Source: Auricularia sp. M13 (lineage: Eukaryota; Basidiomycota; Agaricomycetes; Auriculariales; Auriculariaceae). Taken from it: DNA of 64,000 bases. Positions 20,979 to 32,229 of the stretch are shown piece after piece; the stretch's first letter is position 1; every line of letters starts with the position of its first letter. Both the position numbers and the translations under genes were made by a program. The DNA is taken from assembly GCA_037042915.1 (NCBI GenBank), contig CM073193.1, forward strand, positions 4,092,001-4,156,000, written 5' to 3'. Below the pieces are notes generated by a model that was not told the DNA's origin, ran no database searches, and saw only the letters and a program-made list of their open reading frames with translations.

Positions 20979-23208
20979 ATGCCGCGCATCCGCAAGAGTA
21001 AGCAGCGCCGTCTTCACCGCTCATACTCGTCGTGTTCTCATTGTCACAGAGACCAGCAAGCGCACAACCACGCACCAGCGTGAAAAGTTCAAGCACAAGG
21101 TCGCGGAGGGCCGCAAGAAGAAGAAAAAGCTTGCAAAAAAGAACCCGCAATGGAAATCGAGTGCGTGCCCTTGCTGTTGCTGCCTACTCCGAGCTCACGT
21201 GTTTTGGGCACGCAGAGCAGAAGAAGGACCCCGGGATACCTAACAATTTCCCGTTCAAGGACCAGGTGCTGGCCGAGGTGGCTGAGGCGCGGCGCAAGGT
21301 GCGCATCTACAACTATGTCTGATAACGGTGGCCTAACGCAGTGGCAGGCTGCCGAAGAGAAACAACTGCGTAAGGAGCAGGCCAAAAAGGCAAAACCGGG
21401 CGTCAACGCTGCGGCTGTGGACGAGGACGACGTCGACTCGGACAACGACGACGCGCCGACGACCGAGGACCAGGGCGAGACCGGCATTCTCACTGTTGGG
21501 AATGGCAGCAGGGCGCTCAAGACCAAGAAAGCGAAGCGCGGCGCCGAGGCTATGGACGTGGACGACGAGGACGAGGTGCCTTTGCTGTCCGATCCGACGC
21601 TGGTAGACCTTGCAGCTGCCGTTGACCGTGCGGACACGCTCGTCATGGTGCTCGATGCAAGAGACCCGCTGCCTCATAGAAGTACGACGATGGAGGCGCT
21701 CGACAAGAAGAAGGTATTTGTCTTGACCAAGACTGGTGAGTGAGCAAATATCAAACTCGCGGGCTGCATTGACACCCGCTTCAGACCTCGCGCCGCGTGA
21801 AAGCGTTGCTGCCTGGGCTGCTTCATTGCGCGAAGCTAGTTCTGTTCCTGTTGTTCTTTTCCGTGCTGCCTCTGCTTTCCTGCCTGCGCCCGCTGCCGTG
21901 CAATCCAAGGGCAAGCAAAAAGCCGCGCAGACCTCCGAGACGGACGCTCTGGGCGTGGATGTGCTGCTAAACTCTCTTTCGTCGTTGGGCGCGAAAACGG
22001 TGGCAGTTGTGGGCCCGTCCAACGTATGTCTTTGCCTTCTCGAACTGTACGACGACTCATACCTTGTCACCAACTAGGTGGGCAAGTCCGCGCTGGTTAA
22101 CTCCCTCGCCCGCAAGTCTATATCGCCAATATACGAGCTTTCCTCGTCGATACCGGGTCCCAGCACAACAGGCCGCCCTGTTTCTGTCTCCGTCGGCGAG
22201 TTGACTCTTCTTGACACTGCGGGATATTCTCCGCTTTATCCGGACGCGGAAACCGAGGACGCTGAGCGCGCAAGAGATATTCTCTTACGCTCGCGCGGTC
22301 GGATAGACCGAGTCAAAGACCCTCTGCCAGCCGGTAAGTCTCCACCGCGTGCGTGGCGTTTTGACACAGGCTAACATTCCGCGTCACAGTGAACGCGCTC
22401 GTCCCGCGCGCGGCGGTCGAAGATCTGATGCTGCAGTACAACCTTCCCGCCTTTGCCAGCGGGTCTTCATCCGCATTCCTCACCGCCGTGGCACGCGCAC
22501 GAAATTGCCTAAGCAAAGTGGGCTTCTCCCTTGCTCCACGCCTTCCTCCCTGTACTTACACTTGGAATTACAGGATGGTACGGCGGACCACGTTACGGCG
22601 GCGCGCATCGTGCTGCGTGACTGGAACACTGGCGCGTTTGCATGGTACACCCACCCAGCATCTTCGTCTTCTGCTGCTCCCGCGCCGGAAGACGCTGCCG
22701 TGCTCGACGCGTGCCTCCCGCGCAAGGAGCTCCGGCGCGCCAAGGGCACACTCGTCCGTCTGACACCCGGTATGCCCGACACGCGGCAAATCGACACGCA
22801 CGCCGTCCTGGCATCTGCGGCGCTCGAGCACGGCGAGTCTGAGGTGCGCGTGCGGGCGCCGAAGCGGGTGAAGATATCCGTGGAAGACGGGGACGAGGAC
22901 GATGCGGAGTTGACGGACGGAGCGTCTGACGATGAGGACGAAGATGATGAGGTGATGAGGCCGAAGATGACGATGACAAGTCCGGATACGAGTCGGACAA
23001 CAACGACGAGCTCAGACCTGCGAGCAAGAAAGCCAAGCGCAAGACACAGGCTGCGAAGCCGAAAAAGAAAGTCGCCTTTGCGTCTGTCGCGTCGTACAAA
23101 AAGGTCAAGGCCATGCCGACTCGGGTCGCTAACGCCGGCCACGGCGCGGCGAAAAAGGCTGCAGCTGCGAACGGGCAGGCATACGACTTTGGGAAGTTCT
23201 TCAAGTAG
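20979..23208 (+). CDS. NUG1: Nucleolar GTPase of the NUG1/nucleostemin family
   Basis: This circularly permuted GTPase is needed for 60S subunit maturation and export. The basic N-terminus (MPRIRKKTSKRTTTHQREKF, then KKKKKLAKKNPQWKS) is the nucleolar RNA-binding part. In the GTPase domain the G4 motif (VFVLTKTDLAP) precedes G1 (GPSNVGKSALVN), G2-like PSTTGRPV and G3 (LLDTAGYSP), the permuted order. A long acidic tail follows, then a basic end: KKAKRKTQAAKPKKKVAFAS to YDFGKFFK. The acidic tail changes frame near 22951 (one G appears missing in GAGG), because the upstream acidic text and the basic end lie in different frames. Small introns interrupt the gene, including one inside the G1 motif. 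Confidence 0.88.
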
Positions 23209-23557
23209 AGTCGATATTCTTGTCTCAGCCACGTTATATCACATTATATGGCTTTCGTGCGGTTTTCATTGCTGTCACAGCTGCTCTACTACAGAACATG
23301 ATTCTCAACGCGAGCCTTGCAACGATAATGACCGGCTCGGAAGCTATCAAGCTTCCCTTATTTCCTCTTGGCGTCCCCACGATGCACAGTGACACAGTTA
23401 CAGACAGCAAACAGCGGCCTTGGTTCTCCGTGCCTGGGCGGTTTTGACTGCTACTCTATGAATCTGCCACAGGATAACGACAGCATTACTACAGCTGTCC
23501 GATGGGGAATATGAGGGAGATAAGCCCGTGGCTTCCCTCTCGCCCACCACTACCTTC
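23209..23557. other. Intergenic region upstream of the NLR gene
   Basis: About 350 bp between the NUG1 stop and the start of the receptor gene. Nothing recognised. Confidence 0.4.
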
Positions 23558-26500
23558 ATGGCGCTCCCAACATTGCTCGCTGTTGCTGCTCAGGTCTCCG
23601 AAACAGCTGGAGAGAGCGTATCTCGCACGCTCTTTGGAGTAGCTCAGTTAATCGCTGCATCTGCTGCTGTGCGCCACAGTTTTTACGGAGACTACCAATA
23701 CCAGCGTCGACTCACGCTCTTTTTGACTTTCAGAACGTCAGAGCCAACAAGGACGCCGCGCTCACGCTTTCTCGCAGAGTGAACGAGCTTGTGACGGTCA
23801 TTACACTCGAGCTGGAACGAACGCAACCCGGGACATCTGCCCTCGATTGGCAGACGAAGATAGACTTTCAAGGTTTTGAGAAGTAGGTGTCGCACGGTAA
23901 CTTGTATCCAGCCACACCTAATGCTTTACTTTCTCATAGGATCCTGGCTGAAATTCAAAGCACACTCGAGGAGCAAGGACGGCGCACTTACCTATCACAA
24001 GTCCTACACCAGGACCGGGACAAGGAAAGGGTCAATGCCTTGGCCGAGCGAATCAGGCAAGCTTTTGATGTTCTCAAGGTATGTATATTCCTATGCCTGC
24101 CTGCAATATCTTACATGTTCATGTCAGCTACAAATTCAACTGTCCATGAACGAGCTCTCGCGGAATATAGACCACTCCATTCGAGATGTCTGCCGCCTTG
24201 CAGCAACTGGATGATGAGCATCGCGCGCTGTCCTCCGAATCAAAGGCTCCAGCCCAGCTGCCTAGTCAACCACAACAGTTCTTTGGTCGCGCGAACGAAA
24301 CGCGCACCATCGTGGTAGCCATCACTGAGGAGCCTGCTGGGCATGTTGTCGTGCTTGGGGGTCCTGGCCTCGGGAAAACAGCCTTGGCTCTCTCAGCTGC
24401 TCACCAGCATGAGGTGGTTGCTCGGTTTGGAGGCAGGAGGTACTTCGTGTCTTGCGACGGTAGCGAAGGTCAGCCCAGCTGCCTTACTATTGTAGGCGCC
24501 GCACTCGGAATTGGTGGTTCGAACGCGAAGACTATCCGGAAGAAGCTGACAAAATTGTTAACGAGCGGCCCGTCGCTTGTCGTTTTGGACAACTTCGAAT
24601 CTGCATGGGAAGAGACAACAAATAGGGCAGCCGCGGAGGAGGTTCTCCACTTTTTGTCGTCGCTCGATGGAGTCTCAATGCTTGTCACCCTGCGCGGCTC
24701 TGAGCGACCACAAGGCATTTCGTGGAACAGACCATTCCTTCCGCCTCTTGCGCCGCTCGACGACAATGCTGCCATCCAGGCGTTCATGTCGATATCTGGG
24801 GCTGATGATATCGATGCTCATGGGAAGGCGCTCCTCCGTCACGTCGAGAATGTCCCTCTGTGCATTGTCCTGATGGCGAGCTTGGCTCAGTCAGAGTCTC
24901 CACGCGTCCTACTCGAACTGTGGGACCAACAGAAGACCGCCATTCTGCGGCGAAGCGACGGCTCCCGGAGGCAGACATGTCTAGATGTCTCCATCTCCCT
25001 ATCGCTGCGATCGCCTCGTATGCTGGCCGTTCCGGACAGTGTATCTCTCCTTGCCCTGTTGTCGCTTCTTCCTCGCGGTATGATTGATACTGACATGCGT
25101 ATCTGGGCGACGGACTACCCTCCGCGGATACTGCCGACTCTGCTCCAGACGGCATTGGCTTTTCGCACGGACGAGCAACGAATCCAGGTCTTAGCTCCAA
25201 TCCGCAGTTACATGCTCGCTCGCCATCCTCCTTCGGAAGATCTCGCTCGTCCATTGTATGACTATTTCTATGGACTCGCAGACGCCCTTGTCTCCTCTGG
25301 TCGTCCAGTGACACGTGCGAAGACTATCGCCGCTCTTGCTCCTGAGTTGGAGAATGCTGGCTTCCTCATTCGCCATGCAATCGAAAATTGTAGCGACCCG
25401 AGCCCTGCAATAAGCGCAGCCGTATCATTATGCAAGCTGTACAGCATCACGAACTATGGTCCGGGGCCAGAACTCGCGGCGCCTGCGCTGTCCAAGGCCC
25501 GACAGTTGGGCTTGGAGGAACTCACTGCGCATCTACTCCTGTGGTGGGGGTCGATGTCATATAATGCTGCTGTTCCCGGCGAACCGGTCGACCTGTATCG
25601 CGAGGCGCTCAGTATCTACGAACGCATCGGAAACATTGACGGCATTATCGACGCAGCCACGAACCTCTCTCCATTCGATAGTCCCCAAGCTGCTGTCGAG
25701 AAAGTCAAGGAATTGCGCAAGCTTGCAGAGTCTCGTGGCGACCCCTGGCGCTCTGCCAAATGCAGTCAGAAGGTCGCCGAGGCATACACCCGTCTAGGCA
25801 AACATTCGGAGGCGCGCATTTGGCACGAACAGGCCATCGAAACCATGCGCCCCCTCGAACAAGAACCTGCCGCTCATCGCGTTATCGGCTACGGTCTCTA
25901 TCAAATCGCAGGATGTCTCTTCGATCTTGGAGACTTTGTGGAGGGCATCAAGAAGTGTCGCGAGGCCTTACCGCTCCTTCAGTCCGCCGAAAATACCTTC
26001 GGCGTTTGTGTTGTGTACTTCCAGCTCGGCGACGCTCTCCTCGACCAAGGGCACTGGACCGAGGCGATCGAGCACTGCCAGCTCGCTGTTCAAACGGCGC
26101 TGCCGACTTCAGGTTCAATGCAGCTTGTTTTGCGCGGCTGGCCCGCGCGCATCTCATGGGCGGCAATGTGACAGGGGCGCAAGCAGCCATCGACACTGTA
26201 GCACCACTCATCGATAAGGACGATCCCTACCGGTATTCCACGGTGCTCCGTGCACGAGCCGCGCTCGCACTTTCCGCGGAGACGCAAATGAGGCTCGCGG
26301 TCTATTGGATGCTGCTACAGCCTTGGCCCGCCAACAGGATGGAGAAATCGACCGAGAAGATCTTCTGCCTTACGAAGCAGCCAATTTGCAACTGCGTGGG
26401 GAAGTTGAGGCCTCTGAGGGTCGTTGTGCGAGTGCACGCAACTGCTTTGTCACTTGCGCAATCGTGAAACGCATGTTCGACTTTTCGGACATTGTCGTGC

Positions 26501-26757
26501 CCCTTTGCTCGCTTGCTGAGGTTGTGGACGATGCGACGGCAACTGCTCTCATCGGTGCTCTCATGCTTCCCCTGCAGCGCTTCCAGTGGAAACTCCGTTC
26601 GGGGAACCTTCTCTTGCATTCTGCCAGAATTGCACGGAGGCAGGGTGATACTCAGATAGCAGCACGTCGCGCCTCGACCGCGTTGCGTTGCTTTGTCGAA
26701 ACAAAGAATCGGGATGGACAAGACCGTGTGCACATATTCTTGTCGGGGAGTCAGTAG
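23558..26757 (+). CDS. NOD-like receptor: MLKL-like helical head, NB-ARC ATPase, TPR tail
   Basis: The head (MALPTLLAVAAQVSETAG, VRANKDAALTLSRRVNELV, AEIQSTLEEQGRRTYLSQVL, QIQLSMNELSRNIDHSI) matches in style the four-helix N-terminal domain related to MLKL/HeLo cell-death domains that many agaricomycete NLRs carry. Then come FFGRANE, Walker A VVVLGGPGLGKTALALS, Walker B SLVVLDNFESAWE, an arginine-finger-like MLVTLRGSERP, and VPLCIVLMA in the place of GLPLA. The last 450 residues are TPR-like helical pairs (DLYREALSIYERIGNIDGI, EARIWHEQAIETMR, GIKKCREALPLLQSAE, TEAIEHCQLAVQTAL). Such STAND proteins act in non-self recognition and regulated death. The frame breaks near 24185, 26100 and 26279, yet family-like text continues each time, so sequence error is as likely as decay. 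Confidence 0.85.
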
Positions 26758-26911
26758 ATGAATATCTCTGTAGTAGTACGACCTGCCTCGTATCGCGGTG
26801 CGCGAAAATATTGGATTGAAACGTCGACATTTGCACTGACATTTCGCCGCGGTGGATCACGCGAAGGTCGGAAAATTAGGCGATGTTTAGCAAGGACCAA
26901 AAAATAGTTGT

Positions 26912-27965
26912 CTATACAATCTGCTCGAGCTCACGCGCGTACGACAGGTTCGCAAGGATGAGCTTCTGCTTCGGTATCTCGATCTTCTCCTCGCCTTTCC
27001 GCGAGAACAATATCTTCTCGCCCATGAGGTCGATTTGCCACCCGCGCTATAGCCGGGAATGTCAGACGACAACCATTGCAAGGCAGCAACAGGGGCACGC
27101 ACCTTCTGAGCGAATTGGATGAGGTCGGACCGGCTCGTGAAGAAGAGCAAGGTGGCAGCATCTTTGAGAGGGATGCTGTCGTAGGCTGCCTCTTCGCAGC
27201 TTGCTATCTCATTCCTACAGACATAGTTAGCACGATGACCATAGTCGAACGCGTGAAGACGCACCGAATGGTGCCGATGAGACTGTCTACGAAGAACTTG
27301 TACTCCTCGGCCGGCGCCTCCTCGCGTGCACTCCACACCTTTGAATAGGAGCCTTCCATAAGCCAGCGCTCGAGGTTGACCGGGTGCTTGATGTAGATGT
27401 TCTCATGCAAGGCATCTGCGGGAAGGGACTCGAGGATGGTGTGGAAGTCGGCAATGCGGTTCTGGGTCAGAAGGCGGATGAGGTTGAGGCCACGCAGTGG
27501 GTACTCCCGTTGAGAAGGCGGAAGAACAGTGCTGTAATGGAGTAACGGTGAGGCGCCGTAGTCGCTGCACGATGGTGATGCCAACATGCCTGTAGTCGGT
27601 GTAGAACGTCTGGAGCTGGGCAAAGTAGCGATCGAAGGAGGGCACGTCTTGCGACCTGATGCTCCAGAACGCGCCAATTTCAAGAATATCGCCTGTCGCG
27701 AGCCGTTGGTATTGTGCAGCGACAATGAGCTCGGGGTCGAACTCACGCGTTACCACCAGGTCATCGAGGCTTGCATCTGAGGAGGGGGTACAGTCCGTTC
27801 TCGATGACGCCAGCTGGACAACACGCGAATGAGCCGCGCGTCGTCGCGCACAGTGTGGCATTAACGCACCTTGAGCTTGCTCAGCAGCGAGCCGCACTTT
27901 TTCAGGTCTGTGGGGCGTGCATCAAAGGCCCGCTTGAGGTCCTGGTACATTTGCCGGACAGCCAT
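26912..27965 (-). CDS. RPN12: 26S proteasome lid subunit RPN12
   Basis: This is the 19S regulatory-particle lid subunit whose incorporation completes lid assembly. From ATG 27965 it starts MAVRQMYQDLKRAFDARPTD. Splicing gives DDLVVTRDILEIGAFWSIR, VPSFDRYFAQLQTFYTDY, YPLRGLNLIRLLTQNRIADF, IYIKHPVNLERWLMEGSY, then IRNEIASCEEAAYDSIPLKD and LLFFTSRSDLIQFAQ, all family landmarks. The C-terminus NLSYARELEQIV carries the conserved final helix that locks lid to base. One intron (27532-27589) has donor GCATGT: only this site restores the frame. The second exon's first 15 residues fit the family poorly and may hide a base error in a C5 run. It is divergent from PRE3. Confidence 0.92.
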
Positions 27966-28069
27966 TGCGAGTGCTTGCGTAGTCGGCGAGCAGAGAACGA
28001 GTCGGAGTTGCAGCGACGCGTCAGCTTCACTTGTCCTTGACCTCGCTTTCAACGCGCCGAAGGATAATC
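27966..28069. promoter_or_regulatory. Shared 104-bp promoter of two proteasome genes
   Basis: The start codons of RPN12 (minus) and PRE3 (plus) are separated by 104 bp, so both must be driven from here. I looked for the Rpn4 box GGTGGCAAA on both strands and did not find it. The sequence has CGACGCG and GCGCCGAAG parts of unknown meaning. Confidence 0.6.
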
Positions 28070-29166
28070 ATGGACGGCCATTCGCATTCTATCGACATGC
28101 AGCAGCTCAAGAAGGGCGAGGTCAACCTCGGAGTGCGTGAATTTGTTGCCTGAACTCAGAGAATTACCTCTAATGGCTGGCCGTTGGAACGCGTAGACCT
28201 CGATTATGGCCGTTCAATTCAACGGCGGCGTCGTTATTGGCGCAGACAGTCGCACAACAACGGGCTCCTACATCGTGCGCTTGACCCAGCGTTGAGCTGA
28301 GCTGGAAACGCTGACCGTGTGGCTGACGCGCAGGCTAACCGCGTCACGGACAAGCTCACCCACGTCCACGAGCGCATTTACTGCTGTCGCTCTGGTTCCG
28401 CTGCAGACACACAGGCGAGTAATTAGCCCACCTTGTAATATCATTCTTCTGACCATACGATCTCATAGGCAGTAGCAGACATCGTCCACTACTACCTGCA
28501 GATGTTCGCGTGCGTACCATGACTCTCCCTCCGACGCGACGTTTGCTGAGCATCTCAAAGACAACAGGCAGGCGAGCCTCCGTCGGTGCATGTGGCCGCT
28601 ACGTTGTTCAACAAGATGTGCTACGAGAACAAGGACAACCTCCTTGCTGGAATCATCGTTGCAGGCTGGGACAAGGAGGTCGGCGCCAGCGTGTACAACA
28701 TCCCCGTCGGCGGTGGACTTTTTCGTCAGCCATGGGCCATCGGCGGTGCGCATTTTTGCCGGTATAGACCAGTCCGATTTCACTCATCGGCGTGCTCGAC
28801 TTTGCAGGCTCTGGCTCGACATATGTTTACGGTTACTGCGACGCGACATACCGCGACAATATGACCCAGGAAGAGACCGTGCAATTCGTCAAGAATAGTG
28901 CGCGAAACTCTCTCACCTTCACAGCGAATGCATTTCTGACGGTACTTGCAGCATTGGCATTGGCCATGTCGCGCGACGGCTCTTCGGGCGGCGTCATCCG
29001 CATGTGCATTATCACGGAGGATGGCGTCGAGCGCTTGTTCGTTCCGGGAGACCAGCTGCCGCGGTTCTGGGAAGGCAAGGAGGTGCTGCCGACCGTCACG
29101 TCCAAGAAGGCACTGGTCTCGAGCTTTACCGGCGTTGAGGCCGTTCCCATTGATGTGGAGACTTGA
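28070..29166 (+). CDS. PRE3: 20S proteasome beta-1 subunit (caspase-like)
   Basis: This is the beta-1 active-site subunit of the proteasome core. The propeptide [21 protein letters not shown] ends with glycine just before the catalytic threonine of [17 protein letters not shown], after splicing. Asp17 (GADSRTTTG) and Lys33 (VTDKLT) are present. Then come [68 protein letters not shown] and a tail ending VPIDVET. The intron at 28415-28468 starts CAG|GCGAGT, a GC donor, and joins DTQ to AVADIVHYY without loss. A later short intron could use GTACCA or a GC donor. No frame breaks. It shares a promoter with RPN12. Confidence 0.93.
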
Positions 29167-29266
29167 GACTACGGCTTGATGTTTTCTTTCTCGAATACAC
29201 AAAAATGAAAGATACCAATAGTGATGTGTAAAAAACTGTGGTGGGCGGCGGAGACTGGGCTCGCGC

Positions 29267-30919
29267 ATGCTCCGCCGCTCATTTTCGACCGCGACACGTC
29301 AAATGCGCCAGACGTTCTTTGCCCTTGCATCCCGCCAGGCAAAGCTGGCGTCGCAGTCTACCGCATATCAGGACCAGATGCCTTGACAGCGTACCGCGCA
29401 CTCGTTCGTCCCAGACAGACCATCGCATCCCAGACGGTACCGCAAGCATGGAAGCTGCACCGCTGCACCGTCGTGGACCCCGACAGCAATAGCGCCTTAG
29501 ATGATGGCCTCGCCGTTTTCTTCGCCGGTCCTCGAAGCTATACAGGACTCGACACTCTTGAACTGCACCTACACTCCGGACGTGCGCTCTGCGCCGCGGT
29601 GCTCGACGCGCTTGCGCGCGTGCCCGGGTGTCGTCCTGCGCTTCCGGGAGAGTTCACGCGCGCTGCGATGCACAACGGGAAAATGGACCTAACGCAGGCT
29701 GAGGGATTGCGCGATCTGCTCGACGCTGAGACGGATGCGCAGCGACGCGTTGCAAGAGCCGTGGCTGGTGGGAAGACGAAGCAGACCATGGAGACTATTC
29801 GTGCAGGGATCATTGAGGCGCTCTCCAGAGTCGAGGCTCTAATTGATTTCGGAGAGGGAGAGGACATCGAGGAGGGGACCTGGGACGATGGTATGCGCGA
29901 TCCTCTTCCGTCTGATTCTGGTCACTGACGCGGAAATATAGCTGTAGAGCGTGTTCGTACGTTGCGAGCAACTATACAGGGATATCTGGATGATGGAAGA
30001 CGCGGTGAGATCCTGCGTGCGGGAATACGAGTGGCAATCTTCGGACCACCGAATGCTGGGAAGAGTAGTCTATTCAACTTCTTCGGTATGTTCCCCGTCC
30101 CTTCGTTCAACTGGCGCGTATTGAGCACTGCGTCGGACCTCAGCGCAACGAGAAGCTGCACTTGTAACACCACTGCCAGGCACAACGCGAGACGTTCTCG
30201 AGCTCAGTCTCGACATTGCGGGAATGCCGGTTATCCTTGTGGACACTGCTGGTCTCCGAACAACTGAGGACGTCGTTGAGAAAATGGGCATTGAGCGAGC
30301 CAGAACTGCGTACGTCTTGTCTTCCCCTGACTCTTTATCTTCCTGAAGGAGCCATATAGGATTGAGGATGCAGATCTTTCGCTCTGCGTTCTCTCGCTGG
30401 AAGACGGGATTATGCCACCCCCAGAGCTGGCCCCTCTAACTACCCCTTCCACCCTCATCCTACATAACAAACTGGATATTGCCCACCCAAAAGACGTTGA
30501 AAATTCAGACACCAGGTGGTATGCCAGTGTGCAGACTGGCGCTGGCATGGATGCGTTCCTAGCGGGGCTGACTCGAATCCTCAAAGACCGGTATGGTAGA
30601 TGTTGCATCTCTCCGCCCGTACACATTCTCATGCATGCAGATTCGATGTTCGGGATACGGAAGAACCAGTGATTACCCATGCTCGACATCGACACCACTT
30701 GCAGGCTGCCCTGGACTGCATCGACGGGTTCCTCACCTTGCGTGCGTCGTCGAGTCCCCAGTGCCGTATTTTACTTATGCCACAGCAGCACCGGAGGAAG
30801 TTGTTCTAGCTGCCGAGGAGCTGAGATACGCTGCCACTGAGCTGGGGCGTGTGGTGGGTGTAGTCGGTGTAGAAGATGTGCTCGATGCGCTGTTCAAGGA
30901 CTTTTGCATTGGCAAATAA
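29267..30919 (+). CDS. MSS1: Mitochondrial tRNA-modifying GTPase MSS1 (MnmE/GTPBP3)
   Basis: With Mto1/MnmG it modifies the wobble uridine of mitochondrial tRNAs. The ATG at 29267 starts an import-like presequence, [20 protein letters not shown]. This joins the conserved [14 protein letters not shown] only if one C is added in the CCC at 29331-29333. Downstream the MnmE N-domain is intact ([35 protein letters not shown]). The GTPase has G1 [13 protein letters not shown]2 PLPGTTRD, G3 LVDTAGLR and G4 NKLD. The protein ends LFKDFCIGK, the FCIGK end whose cysteine is typical of MnmE. Six or so introns splice well. An alternative upstream start at 29224 keeps the frame but lacks a sensible presequence. 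Confidence 0.92.
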
Positions 30920-31264
30920 ACGTCTGGGAAGAAAAACAGCATCAAACTAGAATACTTCAACTCTATGTATGGAGGTTCGTTATGCAGTACAGCAAAAGGA
31001 GCGGTGATCGATTCGCCGATAGCTGTCGAGAGAGCTTGCAAGCGCAAGGTGAATGTGTCTGTGAGGGACGTGTTTCTCGCCGTGTGGGACAAGTCTCCCT
31101 GATAATCGCTTTCTGCAGCTGTGCGGTGTGTATTTCGATCCGCAGAGGGAACCGACATACGTCGCCAGTGAGCCATTGCAGGTGGACACATGTGGACGCG
31201 TTATTCAAGGACTTCAGCCCGGTCAGCACGAAGATGCCCGCCTGCTTTAGCGCTCGCGCCCGTA
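30920..31264. other. Convergent intergenic region
   Basis: 345 bp between the 3' ends of MSS1 and IMP1. Nothing recognised. Confidence 0.4.
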
Positions 31265-31926
31265 TTATTCAACCTCCAAGACTGGCATGGTAGAGTTACG
31301 GAGAAGCTTGAAGCCGCCAGTAACCTATTCGTATGCGTAAGAGCGTCGAGCAACGATTCCAGGAGGCAAAGACGGACCTGCATAACAAGCCTCCCTCGCA
31401 AAAGTGCAATCGGGACAGGGCCATAATGACGCGAGTCGGTCGAGTTGCTCGTGTTGTCGCCCGAGAGCCATACATGACCCTTCGGCACGACGATGTATCG
31501 GTGTCTCCCTCGCAAATCCGTAGGGTCATAGCAGATAACGTCGCCTGGTAGCCCTATCAGCCTTTTTGCAATCAGCATATCCTCGGTGGGCTTGTGTGCT
31601 GTGACGATGTCCCCGCGCCTCAGCGGAAACGCCTTGAGCTTGTGCGTGAATCGGTCTTGAATGTAGAGTGTGGCGCCGACAGGCAGTGTTGGATACATTG
31701 ACGCGCCTTCGCTCTGAGTATCCATATGTGAGTGTGAGCCCGCCTGAAAGCTAGCGACGCACGACGACAGGTCCTCCAATGCATTCGGTGAACATCCATG
31801 TGAATGCCATGAGCTACAAGTATCACTTCAATGACAGCAGTCGATAAGCATATACACATTGCGCACCTTGCTAGCTATAAGCCCGTACCTGCCGGTAACA
31901 TGTATGAGGGACCGTAATTTTGACAT
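31265..31926 (-). CDS. IMP1: Mitochondrial inner-membrane peptidase subunit IMP1
   Basis: This signal-peptidase-like Ser/Lys protease cleaves sorting signals of proteins in the intermembrane space. Start ATG 31926 gives MSKLRSLIHVTGRYGLIASK; two introns later come MAFTWMFTECIGGPVV and SEGASMYPTLPVG, with the catalytic serine in GASMYPT. The lysine lies in LIAKRLIGLPGD. The box DSRHYGPVPIALLRGRL is the last catalytic-fold strand. The tail after a further intron (LLRNSTMPVLEVE) is the least certain part. The serine box and lysine box spacing fits IMP1 better than IMP2, whose lysine box differs, but I cannot separate the two with full confidence. Confidence 0.85.
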
Positions 31927-32229
31927 CTGACATGGACGGACGGAGGAAAGACGCGTCGCTTATGTAAAGCGCGAGTCGAGGACCATCATGCTAATGAATT
32001 TCTATGGCTACAATACATCGATGGTATTTTTCGAGAGTTCCCATGAGTTCCCATGAAAATCCTTGTGGAAATCGTCCCACATCCGCAATCTCCAGAGCGC
32101 AATGAACAACGGGGCAGTATCGGCACGCAGAACCGTATCCGCATTCGAGGATAACACATAGGCATTGCTAAGGGGAGGAGCACGCTCTGAACTGCTGTGC
32201 GTCTCGCGACTCTGCAGCGTTGCATCCTT
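31927..32229. other. Intergenic region
   Basis: About 300 bp between the IMP1 start and the 3' end of the next minus-strand gene. Nothing recognised apart from a repeated TGAGTTCCCATGA near 32037-32056. Confidence 0.35.

Noticed and set aside
23558-26757. Calling the NOD-like receptor a pseudogene
   Set aside because: Its frame breaks are of the same one-base kind as in essential genes of this window, so sequence error is at least as likely.
27966-28069. Rpn4-type proteasome box in the RPN12/PRE3 promoter
   Set aside because: I read both strands for GGTGGCAAA and close variants and found none.
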